A stretch of DNA of 64,000 nucleotides, from assembly GCA_910578835.1 (NCBI GenBank), contig CAJTSK010000012.1, positions 3,118 through 67,117 of the forward strand, in the 5' to 3' direction. This stretch comes from an uncultured Muribaculum sp. Its GTDB lineage: Bacteria; Bacteroidota; Bacteroidia; Bacteroidales; Muribaculaceae. Positions 35,856 to 44,166 of the stretch are shown one piece after another (position 1 is the first letter of the stretch; every line of letters starts with the position of its first letter). The position numbers were made by a program, and so were the translations under genes. Below the pieces are notes generated by a model. That model searched no databases, was not told the origin of the DNA, and saw only the letters and a list, made by a program, of their open reading frames with translations.

Positions 35856-37187
35856 ATGAAGAGAATTTTATCAGCTTCGGTAGGAGTGATGTTGGCTGTT
35901 TCGGCTGTTGCCGAAGGCTATCAGGTCAACACTTTGAGTGCGCGTCAGGGTGGTATGGGTCACACCGGCGTGTCGCAGAAACTTGGTGCCGAAAGCATGT
36001 ATTTTAATCCCGCGGGTCTTGGTTTTATGGATAAGACTCTTGACCTGTCGGCAAGTGTCAATGCCGTCGCTGCTACCGGAAAGGCGAAAGTTGGCGACAA
36101 ATGGTATGAGACCGACAATGATGTCAGCACGCCGATGATGGTGAGCGCGGCATTTGGTATCTATGATAATCTTAAAGCGGGTATCACATTATATACTCCT
36201 TACGGCAGCTCGATTGACTGGACCAACAACTGGCCCGGCGCTATTTTGAATCAGTCGGTGAAACTGTCGACATTCACGGTGCAGCCTACCGTGTCATGGC
36301 GTATTACCCCCAAGCTTTCTGTCGGTGCAGGCCTTATGGTGTCATGGGGTAGCGTGGATCTAAACAAGGGTCTTGTCAATCCTGCCACTATGGATGCGAT
36401 GCTTGCGGGAATGGGGCAGCAGGCTAAGTTTGGCAATACGATGCCTGCATCGGTCAACCTTACCGGCAATGCCAATGTGGCGTTTGGATTTAATGTAGGC
36501 GTGATGTATGACATCGACAGCCGTTGGACAGTAGGAGCCAATTTCCGCTCGAAGATGACCATGAAGGTGAAGGCCGGAGAGGCGAGGGTTACATATGCCA
36601 ACGAGCTTGCCCGTCAAATCCTTGAATCGCGCCTGTCGCTTATCAATGAGGCTAACTTTACCGCCTCGATGCCTATGCCGGCGGTATTCTCGTTTGGTGT
36701 GTCTTACAAGCCGCTCCCTTCGTTGCTTATCGCCATGGATGCCCAGCTTACCGGATGGAGCTCTTATAAGAATCTTGACATCTGTTTCCTTGACGAAAAT
36801 GTGAGTGCCTACAATCAGCATCTTGAGAAAAAATATAAAAACTCATGGGCGTTGCGTCTTGGTGCGCAATATTCACTGACCAGAAGATTTGATGTCAGGG
36901 CGGGTGTAATCGTCGATTTTTCGCCGGTAAACAAAGATTATTACAATCCCGAGACTCCCGGCATGACCAAGATTGAGCCGAGTGTAGGTCTCTCATTCCG
37001 TCCGATGCGCAATCTTTCGATTGATTTTTCGATGCTTTATGTGGCAGGTCTCGGTCAGGACAATGCACGATGCAGCTACATGGATCTCCTTGCTGCACAG
37101 GCTGGTGGCGACTGGGTAAGGTCGTTTGAAGCCGACTACCGTGTGCATGCCTTCGTGCCCTCGCTCGGAGTATCTTTCTCATTTTAG
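35856..37187 (+). CDS. Outer-membrane transport protein, OmpP1/FadL/TodX family
   Basis: 443 residues. A signal peptide (about 1-19, cleaved after AVA) precedes a 14-strand barrel that lets hydrophobic molecules such as fatty acids cross the outer membrane. Diagnostic are GYQVNTLSARQGGMGHTGV and the hatch-like ESMYFNPAGLGFM. The barrel ends in the terminal phenylalanine (LGVSFSF) recognised by BamA. The ligand is unknown. It is transcribed alone. Confidence 0.9.
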   Translation: MKRILSASVGVMLAVSAVAEGYQVNTLSARQGGMGHTGVSQKLGAESMYFNPAGLGFMDKTLDLSASVNAVAATGKAKVGDKWYETDNDVSTPMMVSAAFGIYDNLKAGITLYTPYGSSIDWTNNWPGAILNQSVKLSTFTVQPTVSWRITPKLSVGAGLMVSWGSVDLNKGLVNPATMDAMLAGMGQQAKFGNTMPASVNLTGNANVAFGFNVGVMYDIDSRWTVGANFRSKMTMKVKAGEARVTYANELARQILESRLSLINEANFTASMPMPAVFSFGVSYKPLPSLLIAMDAQLTGWSSYKNLDICFLDENVSAYNQHLEKKYKNSWALRLGAQYSLTRRFDVRAGVIVDFSPVNKDYYNPETPGMTKIEPSVGLSFRPMRNLSIDFSMLYVAGLGQDNARCSYMDLLAAQAGGDWVRSFEADYRVHAFVPSLGVSFSF

Positions 37188-37224
37188 TGAAATATTTGGG
37201 TAGATATTTGTTATAAGTTTGTAT

Positions 37225-37253
37225 AGTCGCGGATTTTTGATAAATTCGCGACT
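37225..37253 (+). terminator. Hairpin after the FadL-type gene
   Basis: AGTCGCGGATTT pairs with AAATTCGCGACT with one mismatch, followed by TCAATTTTAA. It is a moderate terminator because the T run is broken. Confidence 0.6.
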
Positions 37254-37304
37254 TCAATTTTAATAGCACATATAAGTATATAGATAAGTATATAGACTCG
37301 GATT

Positions 37305-40004
37305 ATGGCAGAAACAAGACATTATGAGGGACTTACTGAGGCGCAAGTCCTTGAAAGCCGTGATAAAAATGGCGTTAATATATTGACTCCTCCAGTAAAG
37401 GAGTCATTGTTTATGCGCTTTTTGGGTAAGTTTAAGGATCCTTTGATAATGATTCTGCTTGTCGCCGGAGTACTTTCAATCGGTATTTCTTGTTATGAAT
37501 ATTATGGTCTTGGCGAGGGCGCACAAGTGTTTTTCGAGCCAATCGGCATATTTGTGGCAATACTCCTTGCTACCGGGCTTGCTTTTATATTTGAGGTAAA
37601 AGCCGACCGTGAATTTGCCATATTAAATCAGGTGAATGACGATGAGCCTGTCCAGGTGATACGCGGTGGCAACACAGTACAGATACCGAAGCGGGATGTC
37701 GTCGTGGGCGATGTAGTGCTTGTCACTACAGGAGAGGAGATACCTGCCGACGGCAGGCTGCTTGAATCATCGTCGCTGCAGGTCGACGAGTCGTCGCTTA
37801 CCGGCGAGCCTATCTGCCCCAAGACCACTGATGAGTCTCACTTTGACTCCGAGGCAACCTTCCCGAGTGACCATGTGCTGCGTGGCACCAAGGTGATGGA
37901 AGGTCATGGCGTATTTGAAGTTACTGCCGTAGGCGACGCCACCGAAAACGGCAAGGTCTACGAGGCTACGCAGATTGACGATAGCGTCAAGACCCCGCTT
38001 AACATCCAGCTTGACGGACTTGGTAAGCTTATTTCCAAAATGAGCTACGGCATAGCGGCGCTCGTGATTGTAGGTCGCGTCGTGATGTATTTTGTCAATG
38101 GCGGCGATGCCGGTTTTGAATGGTTGGGCTTTCTTGCTTTCTTGCTCCAGACGGTGATGATTGCCGTGACGCTGATTGTGGTCTCTGTGCCTGAGGGATT
38201 GCCTATGGCGGTCACTCTAAGTCTGGCTTACAGTATGCGCCGCATGCTGCGCACCAACAATCTTGTGCGCAAGATGCACGCGTGTGAGACAATGGGTGCC
38301 ACTACGGTCATCTGTACCGATAAGACCGGTACGCTCACTGAAAATCAGATGCGCATATACAATACCGACTTTTTTGAACTTGACGCGCAGAAGCTTGATG
38401 ACTCCCCCGTGAGCAGTATCATTAAGGAGGGAGTGGCGGTAAATTCGACAGCGCAGCTCGATTTGACCGTACCCGACAAGCCTTCGGTGCTCGGCAATCC
38501 TACCGAGGGCGCACTCATATTGTGGCTGCGAGCCAACGGTGTCGATTACCGTGCCATACGCGAAAGTGTCACCACGGTAGAGGAGATTCCGTTTAACACG
38601 GAGCGCAAATACATGGCTACCGAAGTAATGTCAGCTGCTGTTCCCGGAAAGAAGATTATATATGTAAAGGGGGCGCCCGAGATAGTATATTCTCTTTGTC
38701 AAAATGTGGCAGGCGAAGTCAGCAAGGAGGCGATTGACAAGATGCTTCTTGATTATCAGAACCAGGCTATGCGCACTCTCGGCTTTGCCTATCAGATAGT
38801 AGAGCCTGGTGAAGAGGTGATAAAAGATGGTCAGCTCGTTGCCGGACGCCTGATATTCATGGGCGTTGTGGCTATTTCCGACCCCGTCAGGAAAGAGGTG
38901 CCTGCTGCAGTCAGGGAGTGTATCGATGCCGGTATCGCCATTAAGATAGTTACCGGCGATACTCCCAACACAGCCAAGGAGATTGCTCGCCAGATAGGTC
39001 TGTGGGACAGTAATGACGGCGAACACAATGTAATCACCGGTCCTGAATTTGCCGCTCTTTCCGATGACGAGCTATATGACCGTATCGACGATTTCAAGAT
39101 TATAGCGAGAGCGCGTCCACTCGACAAGAAGAGGCTTGTCGAGACGCTTCAGAAAAAGGGCAATGTCGTGGCTGTGACAGGCGACGGCACCAACGATGCT
39201 CCTGCCCTCAAGGCGGCTCATGTCGGTCTGTCGATGGGCGACGGCACAGCTGTTGCCAAGGAGGCGAGCGACATTACTATTGTCGACAATTCATTTGCCA
39301 GCATAGGGCGTGCAGTGATGTGGGGCAGGTCGCTGTATCTCAATATCCAGCGTTTTGTGCTTTTCCAGATGACTGTCAATGTCGTGGCGTGTCTTATTGT
39401 GCTTGCCGGTGCGTTTATGGGCTCCGAATCGCCGCTTACAGTCACCCAGATGCTGTGGGTCAACCTTATAATGGACACATTTGCGGCTATGGCGCTTGCC
39501 TCGCTTCCGCCGTCGGAATCGGTGATGAAAGACAAGCCGCGCGACCGCAATGCCTTTATAATCACAAAGGCGATGGGTGCCGACATCATAGGCACCGGTG
39601 TGGCGTTTTTCCTTCTTCTCTTCGGGTTGCTCTATATATTCCAGCACACCGATGTCACTTCGCTGACCAATCTTTTCCCTGTACATTTCGACATGGCGTT
39701 ACACAACCTGTCGCCTTACGAGCTAAGCGTTTTCTTCTCGATATTCGTGTTCCTGCAATTCTGGAATATGTTCAACGCCCGCGCCTATGCTACCCGCCGT
39801 TCGGCGCTTCATCTCAAAGGATGCTCCGAATTTCTTTTCATCTCTCTGACAATCCTTGTCGGTCAGATAATAATAGTCGAGATAGGTGGCGAGATGTTTA
39901 ATGTTGTGCCGATAAAGGTCATTGACTGGGTTTTGATTATAGGTGTCACCTCGGTGGTGCTGTGGATTGGAGAGCTGATACGACTTTTTGAAAAATCAAA
40001 GTAA
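37305..40004 (+). CDS. Calcium-translocating P-type ATPase, PMCA type
   Basis: 899 residues. Order: N-terminal cation-ATPase domain; helices 1-2; actuator domain with SLTGEP (about residues 164-169); helices 3-4 with the ion-binding VSVPEGLPMAVTLSLAYS; phosphorylation site CDKTGTLTE-type (read as ICTDKTGTLTENQM); nucleotide-binding domain with KGAPEIVYSLC; hinge VTGDGTNDAPALKAAHVG; and C-terminal helices with NLIMDTFAAMALA. The PEGLP and N...D pattern fits Ca2+ export across the inner membrane. Transcribed alone between the FadL-type gene and pyrB. Confidence 0.93.
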   Translation: MAETRHYEGLTEAQVLESRDKNGVNILTPPVKESLFMRFLGKFKDPLIMILLVAGVLSIGISCYEYYGLGEGAQVFFEPIGIFVAILLATGLAFIFEVKADREFAILNQVNDDEPVQVIRGGNTVQIPKRDVVVGDVVLVTTGEEIPADGRLLESSSLQVDESSLTGEPICPKTTDESHFDSEATFPSDHVLRGTKVMEGHGVFEVTAVGDATENGKVYEATQIDDSVKTPLNIQLDGLGKLISKMSYGIAALVIVGRVVMYFVNGGDAGFEWLGFLAFLLQTVMIAVTLIVVSVPEGLPMAVTLSLAYSMRRMLRTNNLVRKMHACETMGATTVICTDKTGTLTENQMRIYNTDFFELDAQKLDDSPVSSIIKEGVAVNSTAQLDLTVPDKPSVLGNPTEGALILWLRANGVDYRAIRESVTTVEEIPFNTERKYMATEVMSAAVPGKKIIYVKGAPEIVYSLCQNVAGEVSKEAIDKMLLDYQNQAMRTLGFAYQIVEPGEEVIKDGQLVAGRLIFMGVVAISDPVRKEVPAAVRECIDAGIAIKIVTGDTPNTAKEIARQIGLWDSNDGEHNVITGPEFAALSDDELYDRIDDFKIIARARPLDKKRLVETLQKKGNVVAVTGDGTNDAPALKAAHVGLSMGDGTAVAKEASDITIVDNSFASIGRAVMWGRSLYLNIQRFVLFQMTVNVVACLIVLAGAFMGSESPLTVTQMLWVNLIMDTFAAMALASLPPSESVMKDKPRDRNAFIITKAMGADIIGTGVAFFLLLFGLLYIFQHTDVTSLTNLFPVHFDMALHNLSPYELSVFFSIFVFLQFWNMFNARAYATRRSALHLKGCSEFLFISLTILVGQIIIVEIGGEMFNVVPIKVIDWVLIIGVTSVVLWIGELIRLFEKSK

Positions 40005-40015
40005 GCTTCAATTAT

Positions 40016-40046
40016 TTGCAATTGCGGCGCGGAAGTAGTAAATTTG
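40016..40046 (+). promoter_or_regulatory. pyrBI promoter
   Basis: TTG at 40016-40018, exactly 20 bases, TAAATTTG at 40039-40046. The start is near 40053, about 22 bases before the pyrB ATG. No attenuator hairpin is visible in the short leader. Confidence 0.8.
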
Positions 40047-40074
40047 CGTTGTCAAACAATCATTTCCGACAGTG

Positions 40075-41016
40075 ATGAATAGTAACAGCCTCGTCTCCAT
40101 TTCCGATATCAGCAAGGAGGAGATTTTGCGCCTGCTCAATCAGGCACGCTATTTTGAGGAGCATCCTAACCACAGGATACTCGAAGGCAAGGTCGTGGCA
40201 ACTCTGTTTTTTGAGCCCTCAACCCGCACAAGACTAAGTTTCGAGACCGCGGTCAACCGTCTTGGTGGTCGTGTAATAGGCTTTTCCGACGCGAGCACAA
40301 CCAGCTCGTCAAAGGGGGAGACTCTAAAAGACACAATCAAGATGGTAAGCAATTACGTCGACCTCATTATCATGCGCCACTATCTTGAAGGAGCGGCACG
40401 TTATGCTACCGAGGTGACCGACGTGCCGGTTATCAATGCCGGCGACGGAGCCAACCAGCATCCGTCGCAGACCATGCTCGACCTGTATTCAATCTACAAG
40501 ACACAAGGTAAACTTGAAAACCTTACCATAACCATGGTCGGTGACCTGAAATATGGCAGGACGGTACACTCGTTGCTTATGGCGCTCCAGTATTTCAACC
40601 CCACATTTAACTTTGTGGCATGTCAGGAGCTCCAGATGCCCAGGGAATACATACGCTTCTGCGACGAGCATGGCATCAAATATCACGAGTACACCGAATT
40701 TTCACCGGAGGTAATCAATAGCAGTGACATCCTCTACATGACGCGTGTACAGCGTGAGCGTTTCACTGACATCATGGAATATGAAAAAGTGAAAAATCTA
40801 TACAATCTCAACGCTGCGATGCTTGAAAATTCACGCGATAATCTGCGTGTGCTTCACCCGCTTCCACGTGTCAACGAGATTGACCAGGATGTAGATGACA
40901 GCCCCAAGGCTTATTATTTCCAGCAGGCTCAAAACGGTCTGTATGCCCGACAAGCCATCATTTGTCGTGCATTAGGTATTGACATCCCTCAAATAGAAAA
41001 TCATGACAACGACTAA
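40075..41016 (+). CDS. pyrB: Aspartate carbamoyltransferase catalytic chain
   Basis: 313 residues. It joins carbamoyl phosphate and aspartate, the first committed step of pyrimidine synthesis. The carbamoyl-phosphate loop is FFEPSTRTRLSFETAVNRLG. SSSKGETLKDT carries the loop Ser and Lys, then HPSQTMLDLYSI, and RVQRERF with HPLPRVNEI for aspartate binding. I use the ATG at 40075 (MNSNSLVSI) rather than the GTG just before it. The 3' end overlaps pyrI by 14 bases. Confidence 0.97.
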   Translation: MNSNSLVSISDISKEEILRLLNQARYFEEHPNHRILEGKVVATLFFEPSTRTRLSFETAVNRLGGRVIGFSDASTTSSSKGETLKDTIKMVSNYVDLIIMRHYLEGAARYATEVTDVPVINAGDGANQHPSQTMLDLYSIYKTQGKLENLTITMVGDLKYGRTVHSLLMALQYFNPTFNFVACQELQMPREYIRFCDEHGIKYHEYTEFSPEVINSSDILYMTRVQRERFTDIMEYEKVKNLYNLNAAMLENSRDNLRVLHPLPRVNEIDQDVDDSPKAYYFQQAQNGLYARQAIICRALGIDIPQIENHDND

Positions 41017-41464
41017 GAAAGAACTCGCAGTAGCGGCATTGCGCAACGGCACGGTGATTGACCGCATACCATCGTCAGCATTGTTTAAGGCTGTAAAGAT
41101 ACTCGGTATCGAGAAACTTGACAAGCACGTGACTATCGGAAATAATCTCGATTCGAAAAAGCTCGGCACAAAAGGTATAATAAAGGTTGCCGATACATTT
41201 TTCCCCGACGATGTGATAAACAGGATTGCTTTGATTGCACCCACTGCAAAGATTAATATCATCAATGATTTTGAAGTCGTGGAGAAGTCGTCGGTCACTT
41301 TGCCGCAGACTATTGTGGGGATTGTAACATGTGATAATCCGAAGTGCATCACAAATAATGAGCCGATGAAGACCCGCTTCGAGCTTGTCGACCCTGAAAA
41401 GCGTGTGATAAGGTGTCATTATTGCGGACACTCTGTGAGTGCAGAGGATGCCCATATAAAATAA
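41003..41464 (+). CDS. pyrI: Aspartate carbamoyltransferase regulatory chain
   Basis: 153 residues. It binds nucleotides and holds the PyrB trimers together in the dodecamer. The N-terminal allosteric domain includes NGTVIDRIPSSALFKAVKIL, and the C-terminal zinc domain has cysteines in CDNPKCITN and RCHYCGHSV. The length is standard. It overlaps pyrB, so the subunits are made together. It is followed after 14 bases by a flavin reductase. Confidence 0.96.
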   Translation: MTTTKKELAVAALRNGTVIDRIPSSALFKAVKILGIEKLDKHVTIGNNLDSKKLGTKGIIKVADTFFPDDVINRIALIAPTAKINIINDFEVVEKSSVTLPQTIVGIVTCDNPKCITNNEPMKTRFELVDPEKRVIRCHYCGHSVSAEDAHIK

Positions 41465-41478
41465 ATATCCACTGACTG

Positions 41479-42051
41479 ATGGCGCGACAAATCTGGAAAC
41501 CGGGTACGATGATTTATCCCTTGCCGGCAGTATTGGTGTCATGCGGCACTTCGGTCGACGACTGTAATCTCATTACTGTGGCGTGGACAGGAACCATATG
41601 CACCGACCCTGCTATGTGCTATATATCAGTGCGTCCGTCGCGTCACAGCTATGATATTATAAAATCCACGATGGAATTTACCATCAACCTTACTACCGAG
41701 GCGATGGCACGTGCTACCGACTGGGCGGGCGTCAAGTCGGGAAGCGAGTATGACAAATGGCGTGAGACAGGGCTTACCCCTGTAAAAGGAGTCAAGGTAA
41801 GCTGTCCCTATGTGGAGGAGTCGCCATTGTCTATCGAGTGCCGTGTCAAGGAGATTGTACGCCTTGGCTCTCACGACATGTTTATAGCCGAGGTGCTTGG
41901 TGTCTTGGCCGACGAACGCTATATCGATCCCGTTACAGGTGCGTTCAGGCTCAGTGATGCCGGATTGCTCGCCTATAGTCACGGCGCATACTACCACATG
42001 GGTGAGGAGATCGGTCGATTTGGCTGGTCGGTAAAAAAGAAAAAACAGTAA
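41479..42051 (+). CDS. Flavin reductase family protein
   Basis: 190 residues of the FMN-binding split-barrel group (DIM6/NTAB, flavoredoxin-like). The N-terminus has PLPAVLVSCGTSVDDCNLIT and ISVRPSRHSYDIIKST, which bind FMN, and FTINLTTEAMARATDW is typical. The electron partner is unknown. It sits between pyrI and glyA with short gaps on both sides, probably in one transcript, with no evident pathway link. Confidence 0.85.
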   Translation: MARQIWKPGTMIYPLPAVLVSCGTSVDDCNLITVAWTGTICTDPAMCYISVRPSRHSYDIIKSTMEFTINLTTEAMARATDWAGVKSGSEYDKWRETGLTPVKGVKVSCPYVEESPLSIECRVKEIVRLGSHDMFIAEVLGVLADERYIDPVTGAFRLSDAGLLAYSHGAYYHMGEEIGRFGWSVKKKKQ

Positions 42052-42073
42052 TAATTTAATATACATTTAATTA

Positions 42074-43354
42074 ATGGAAAGAGATAACCGCATTTTTGAT
42101 ATCATCGAGCGCGAGCATCAGCGTCAGAAACATGGTATCGAGCTTATTGCTTCTGAAAATTTTGTCAGCGACCAGGTTATGCAGGCCATGGGTTCTTGCC
42201 TGACTAACAAGTATGCCGAAGGCTATCCCGGTCACCGTTATTATGGCGGTTGCCAGGTGGTGGATGAGGCTGAGATGCTTGCCATCGACCGCGTAAAGCA
42301 GCTTTTTGGTGCTGAATATGCTAATGTACAGCCCCACTCGGGCGCACAGGCTAACATGGCTGTCTTTATGGCTTGCCTTAAGCCGGGCGACAAGTTCCTC
42401 GGTCTTAATCTTGCTCATGGCGGTCACCTTTCTCATGGCAGCCCTGTGAATTTTTCCGGTCTTATGTTTGAGGCTCTTGAATACAATGTCAAGGAAGACA
42501 CCGGACTGGTTGACTATGACCAGATGGAAGAGGTGGCATTGCGCGAGCGTCCCAAATTGATTATCGGTGGTGCAAGTGCCTATTCTCGCGAATGGGATTA
42601 TGCACGCATGCGTAAGATTGCCGATGAAATCGGTGCGATTCTTCTTATTGACATGGCACATCCCGCCGGTCTTATCGCTGCCGGTCTGCTTGACAATCCT
42701 GTGAAGTATGCCCATATCGTTACTTCTACCACTCACAAGACTCTCCGCGGTCCGCGTGGTGGTCTTATCCTGCTCGGCAAAGACTTTGAAAATCCCTGGG
42801 GCAAGACCAATAACAAGGGAGAGGTACGCAAGATGTCGGCTCTTCTTGACTCAGCTGTATTCCCCGGTGTGCAGGGCGGTCCGCTCGAACATGTAATTGC
42901 AGCCAAGGCTGTGGCATTTGGTGAGGCTCTTCAGCCCTCGTTCAAGGATTACCAGACACAGGTGAAGAAAAATGCTGCCGTAATGGCGCAGGCTCTTGTC
43001 GACAAAGGCTATAAGATTATTTCAGGTGGTACCGACAACCACTGTATGCTTGTCGACCTCCGTACCAAGTTCCCCGAACTTACCGGTAAAGTGGCTGAAA
43101 AGGTGCTCGTAGAGGCTGACATCACAGCAAACAAGAATATGGTGCCGTTTGACTCACGCAGTCCTTTCCAGACTTCAGGTATCCGACTCGGTACTCCCGC
43201 TATCACTACCCGTGGCGCCGATGAGGCTCTGATGGGCGAGATTGTGGAGATGATTGACACAGTGCTCAGCAATCATGACAATCCCCAGGTGATTGCCTCT
43301 GTACGCGAGAAGGTCAACAAGACCATGGAGTCTTATCCAGTATTTGCCTATTAA
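42074..43354 (+). CDS. glyA: Serine hydroxymethyltransferase
   Basis: 426 residues, pyridoxal-phosphate enzyme that converts serine and tetrahydrofolate to glycine and 5,10-methylene-THF. Visible are IELIASENFVS, NKYAEGYPGHRYYGGC, the PLP site LLIDMAHPAGLIAAG, and the Schiff-base lysine in TSTTHKTLRGPRGG. The length is normal. A terminator follows. No riboswitch or leader structure is seen in the 22 bases before the ATG. Confidence 0.98.
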   Translation: MERDNRIFDIIEREHQRQKHGIELIASENFVSDQVMQAMGSCLTNKYAEGYPGHRYYGGCQVVDEAEMLAIDRVKQLFGAEYANVQPHSGAQANMAVFMACLKPGDKFLGLNLAHGGHLSHGSPVNFSGLMFEALEYNVKEDTGLVDYDQMEEVALRERPKLIIGGASAYSREWDYARMRKIADEIGAILLIDMAHPAGLIAAGLLDNPVKYAHIVTSTTHKTLRGPRGGLILLGKDFENPWGKTNNKGEVRKMSALLDSAVFPGVQGGPLEHVIAAKAVAFGEALQPSFKDYQTQVKKNAAVMAQALVDKGYKIISGGTDNHCMLVDLRTKFPELTGKVAEKVLVEADITANKNMVPFDSRSPFQTSGIRLGTPAITTRGADEALMGEIVEMIDTVLSNHDNPQVIASVREKVNKTMESYPVFAY

Positions 43355-43366
43355 TAACTTTTATAG

Positions 43367-43395
43367 ATACGGTCACGCAACCGGCGTGACCGTAT
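43367..43395 (+). terminator. Terminator after glyA
   Basis: ATACGGTCACGC pairs perfectly with GCGTGACCGTAT over a 5-base loop. The following TCTCTCCCTT is a poor T run. The ATG of plsC is only 11 bases away, so some readthrough into it is likely. Confidence 0.75.
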
Positions 43396-43405
43396 TCTCT
43401 CCCTT

Positions 43406-44128
43406 ATGTTAGTACTATACCGTATATATCAGCTTTTTATCATGGCGCCGATATTGCTCGTCGCCACGATTTTCACTGCTACCGTCACTATCTTGTTGAG
43501 TAGTGTAGGTCTTGGCCGATGGGCGGGATATTTCTTCCCTCACTGGTGGGCGCGTCTGTTCTGTATCCTTACGTTGGTGAAAGTGACGGTAAAGGGCAGG
43601 GAAAATGTAGACCCTGACACATCTTATGTATTTGTCGCCAATCATCAGGGTGCCTACGACATTTTTTCAATCTACGGATATCTCAACCACCAGTTTCGCT
43701 GGATGATGAAACGCTCGTTGGAGAAGATTCCCCTTGTGGGCTATTCCTGCAAGGTGTCGGGTCACATTATGGTTGATAATTCATCGCCTTCGGCGACAAA
43801 GATGACCATGGAAAAAGCGGAGCGACAGTTGCAAGGCGGCATGTCGCTCGTCGTGTTTCCTGAGGGAGCACGCTCATGGGACGGCAATATGCGCCCGTTT
43901 AAACGCGGCGCTTACATGCTTGCTGTTGAATTCGGCTTGCCGGTGGTGCCTATCACTATCGACGGCTCATTTGATATTATGCCGCGCTTCAAGCGCATAC
44001 CTCACTGGGGTCATATCATTCTGACTATTCACAAGCCTATCGAGGCGGTGGATGGTCGTCACGACCTTCAGTCGCTGATGAGCGAGAGCTTTGAGGCTAT
44101 AAATTCGTCACTCCCTTCACGTGGGTGA
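43406..44128 (+). CDS. plsC: 1-acyl-sn-glycerol-3-phosphate acyltransferase
   Basis: 240 residues. It acylates lysophosphatidic acid in phospholipid synthesis at the inner membrane. Two hydrophobic segments lie in the first 55 residues. The catalytic HX4D box is NHQGAYDIF, and the second motif is FPEGARSWDG, with VVPITIDGSFDIMPR as motif IV. It has no visible promoter of its own, only the glyA terminator just upstream. Confidence 0.9.
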   Translation: MLVLYRIYQLFIMAPILLVATIFTATVTILLSSVGLGRWAGYFFPHWWARLFCILTLVKVTVKGRENVDPDTSYVFVANHQGAYDIFSIYGYLNHQFRWMMKRSLEKIPLVGYSCKVSGHIMVDNSSPSATKMTMEKAERQLQGGMSLVVFPEGARSWDGNMRPFKRGAYMLAVEFGLPVVPITIDGSFDIMPRFKRIPHWGHIILTIHKPIEAVDGRHDLQSLMSESFEAINSSLPSRG

Positions 44129-44166
44129 CAATTACCTTATTTTTAAAACTATTACAGTGTATATAA

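Noticed and set aside
37262..37300. AAGTATATAG direct repeats before the Ca2+ ATPase gene as an operator
   Set aside because: They are short, AT-rich and low in information; no promoter geometry supports them.
42052..42073. Glycine or folate riboswitch before glyA
   Set aside because: Only 22 bases separate it from the upstream gene, too short for any known riboswitch.
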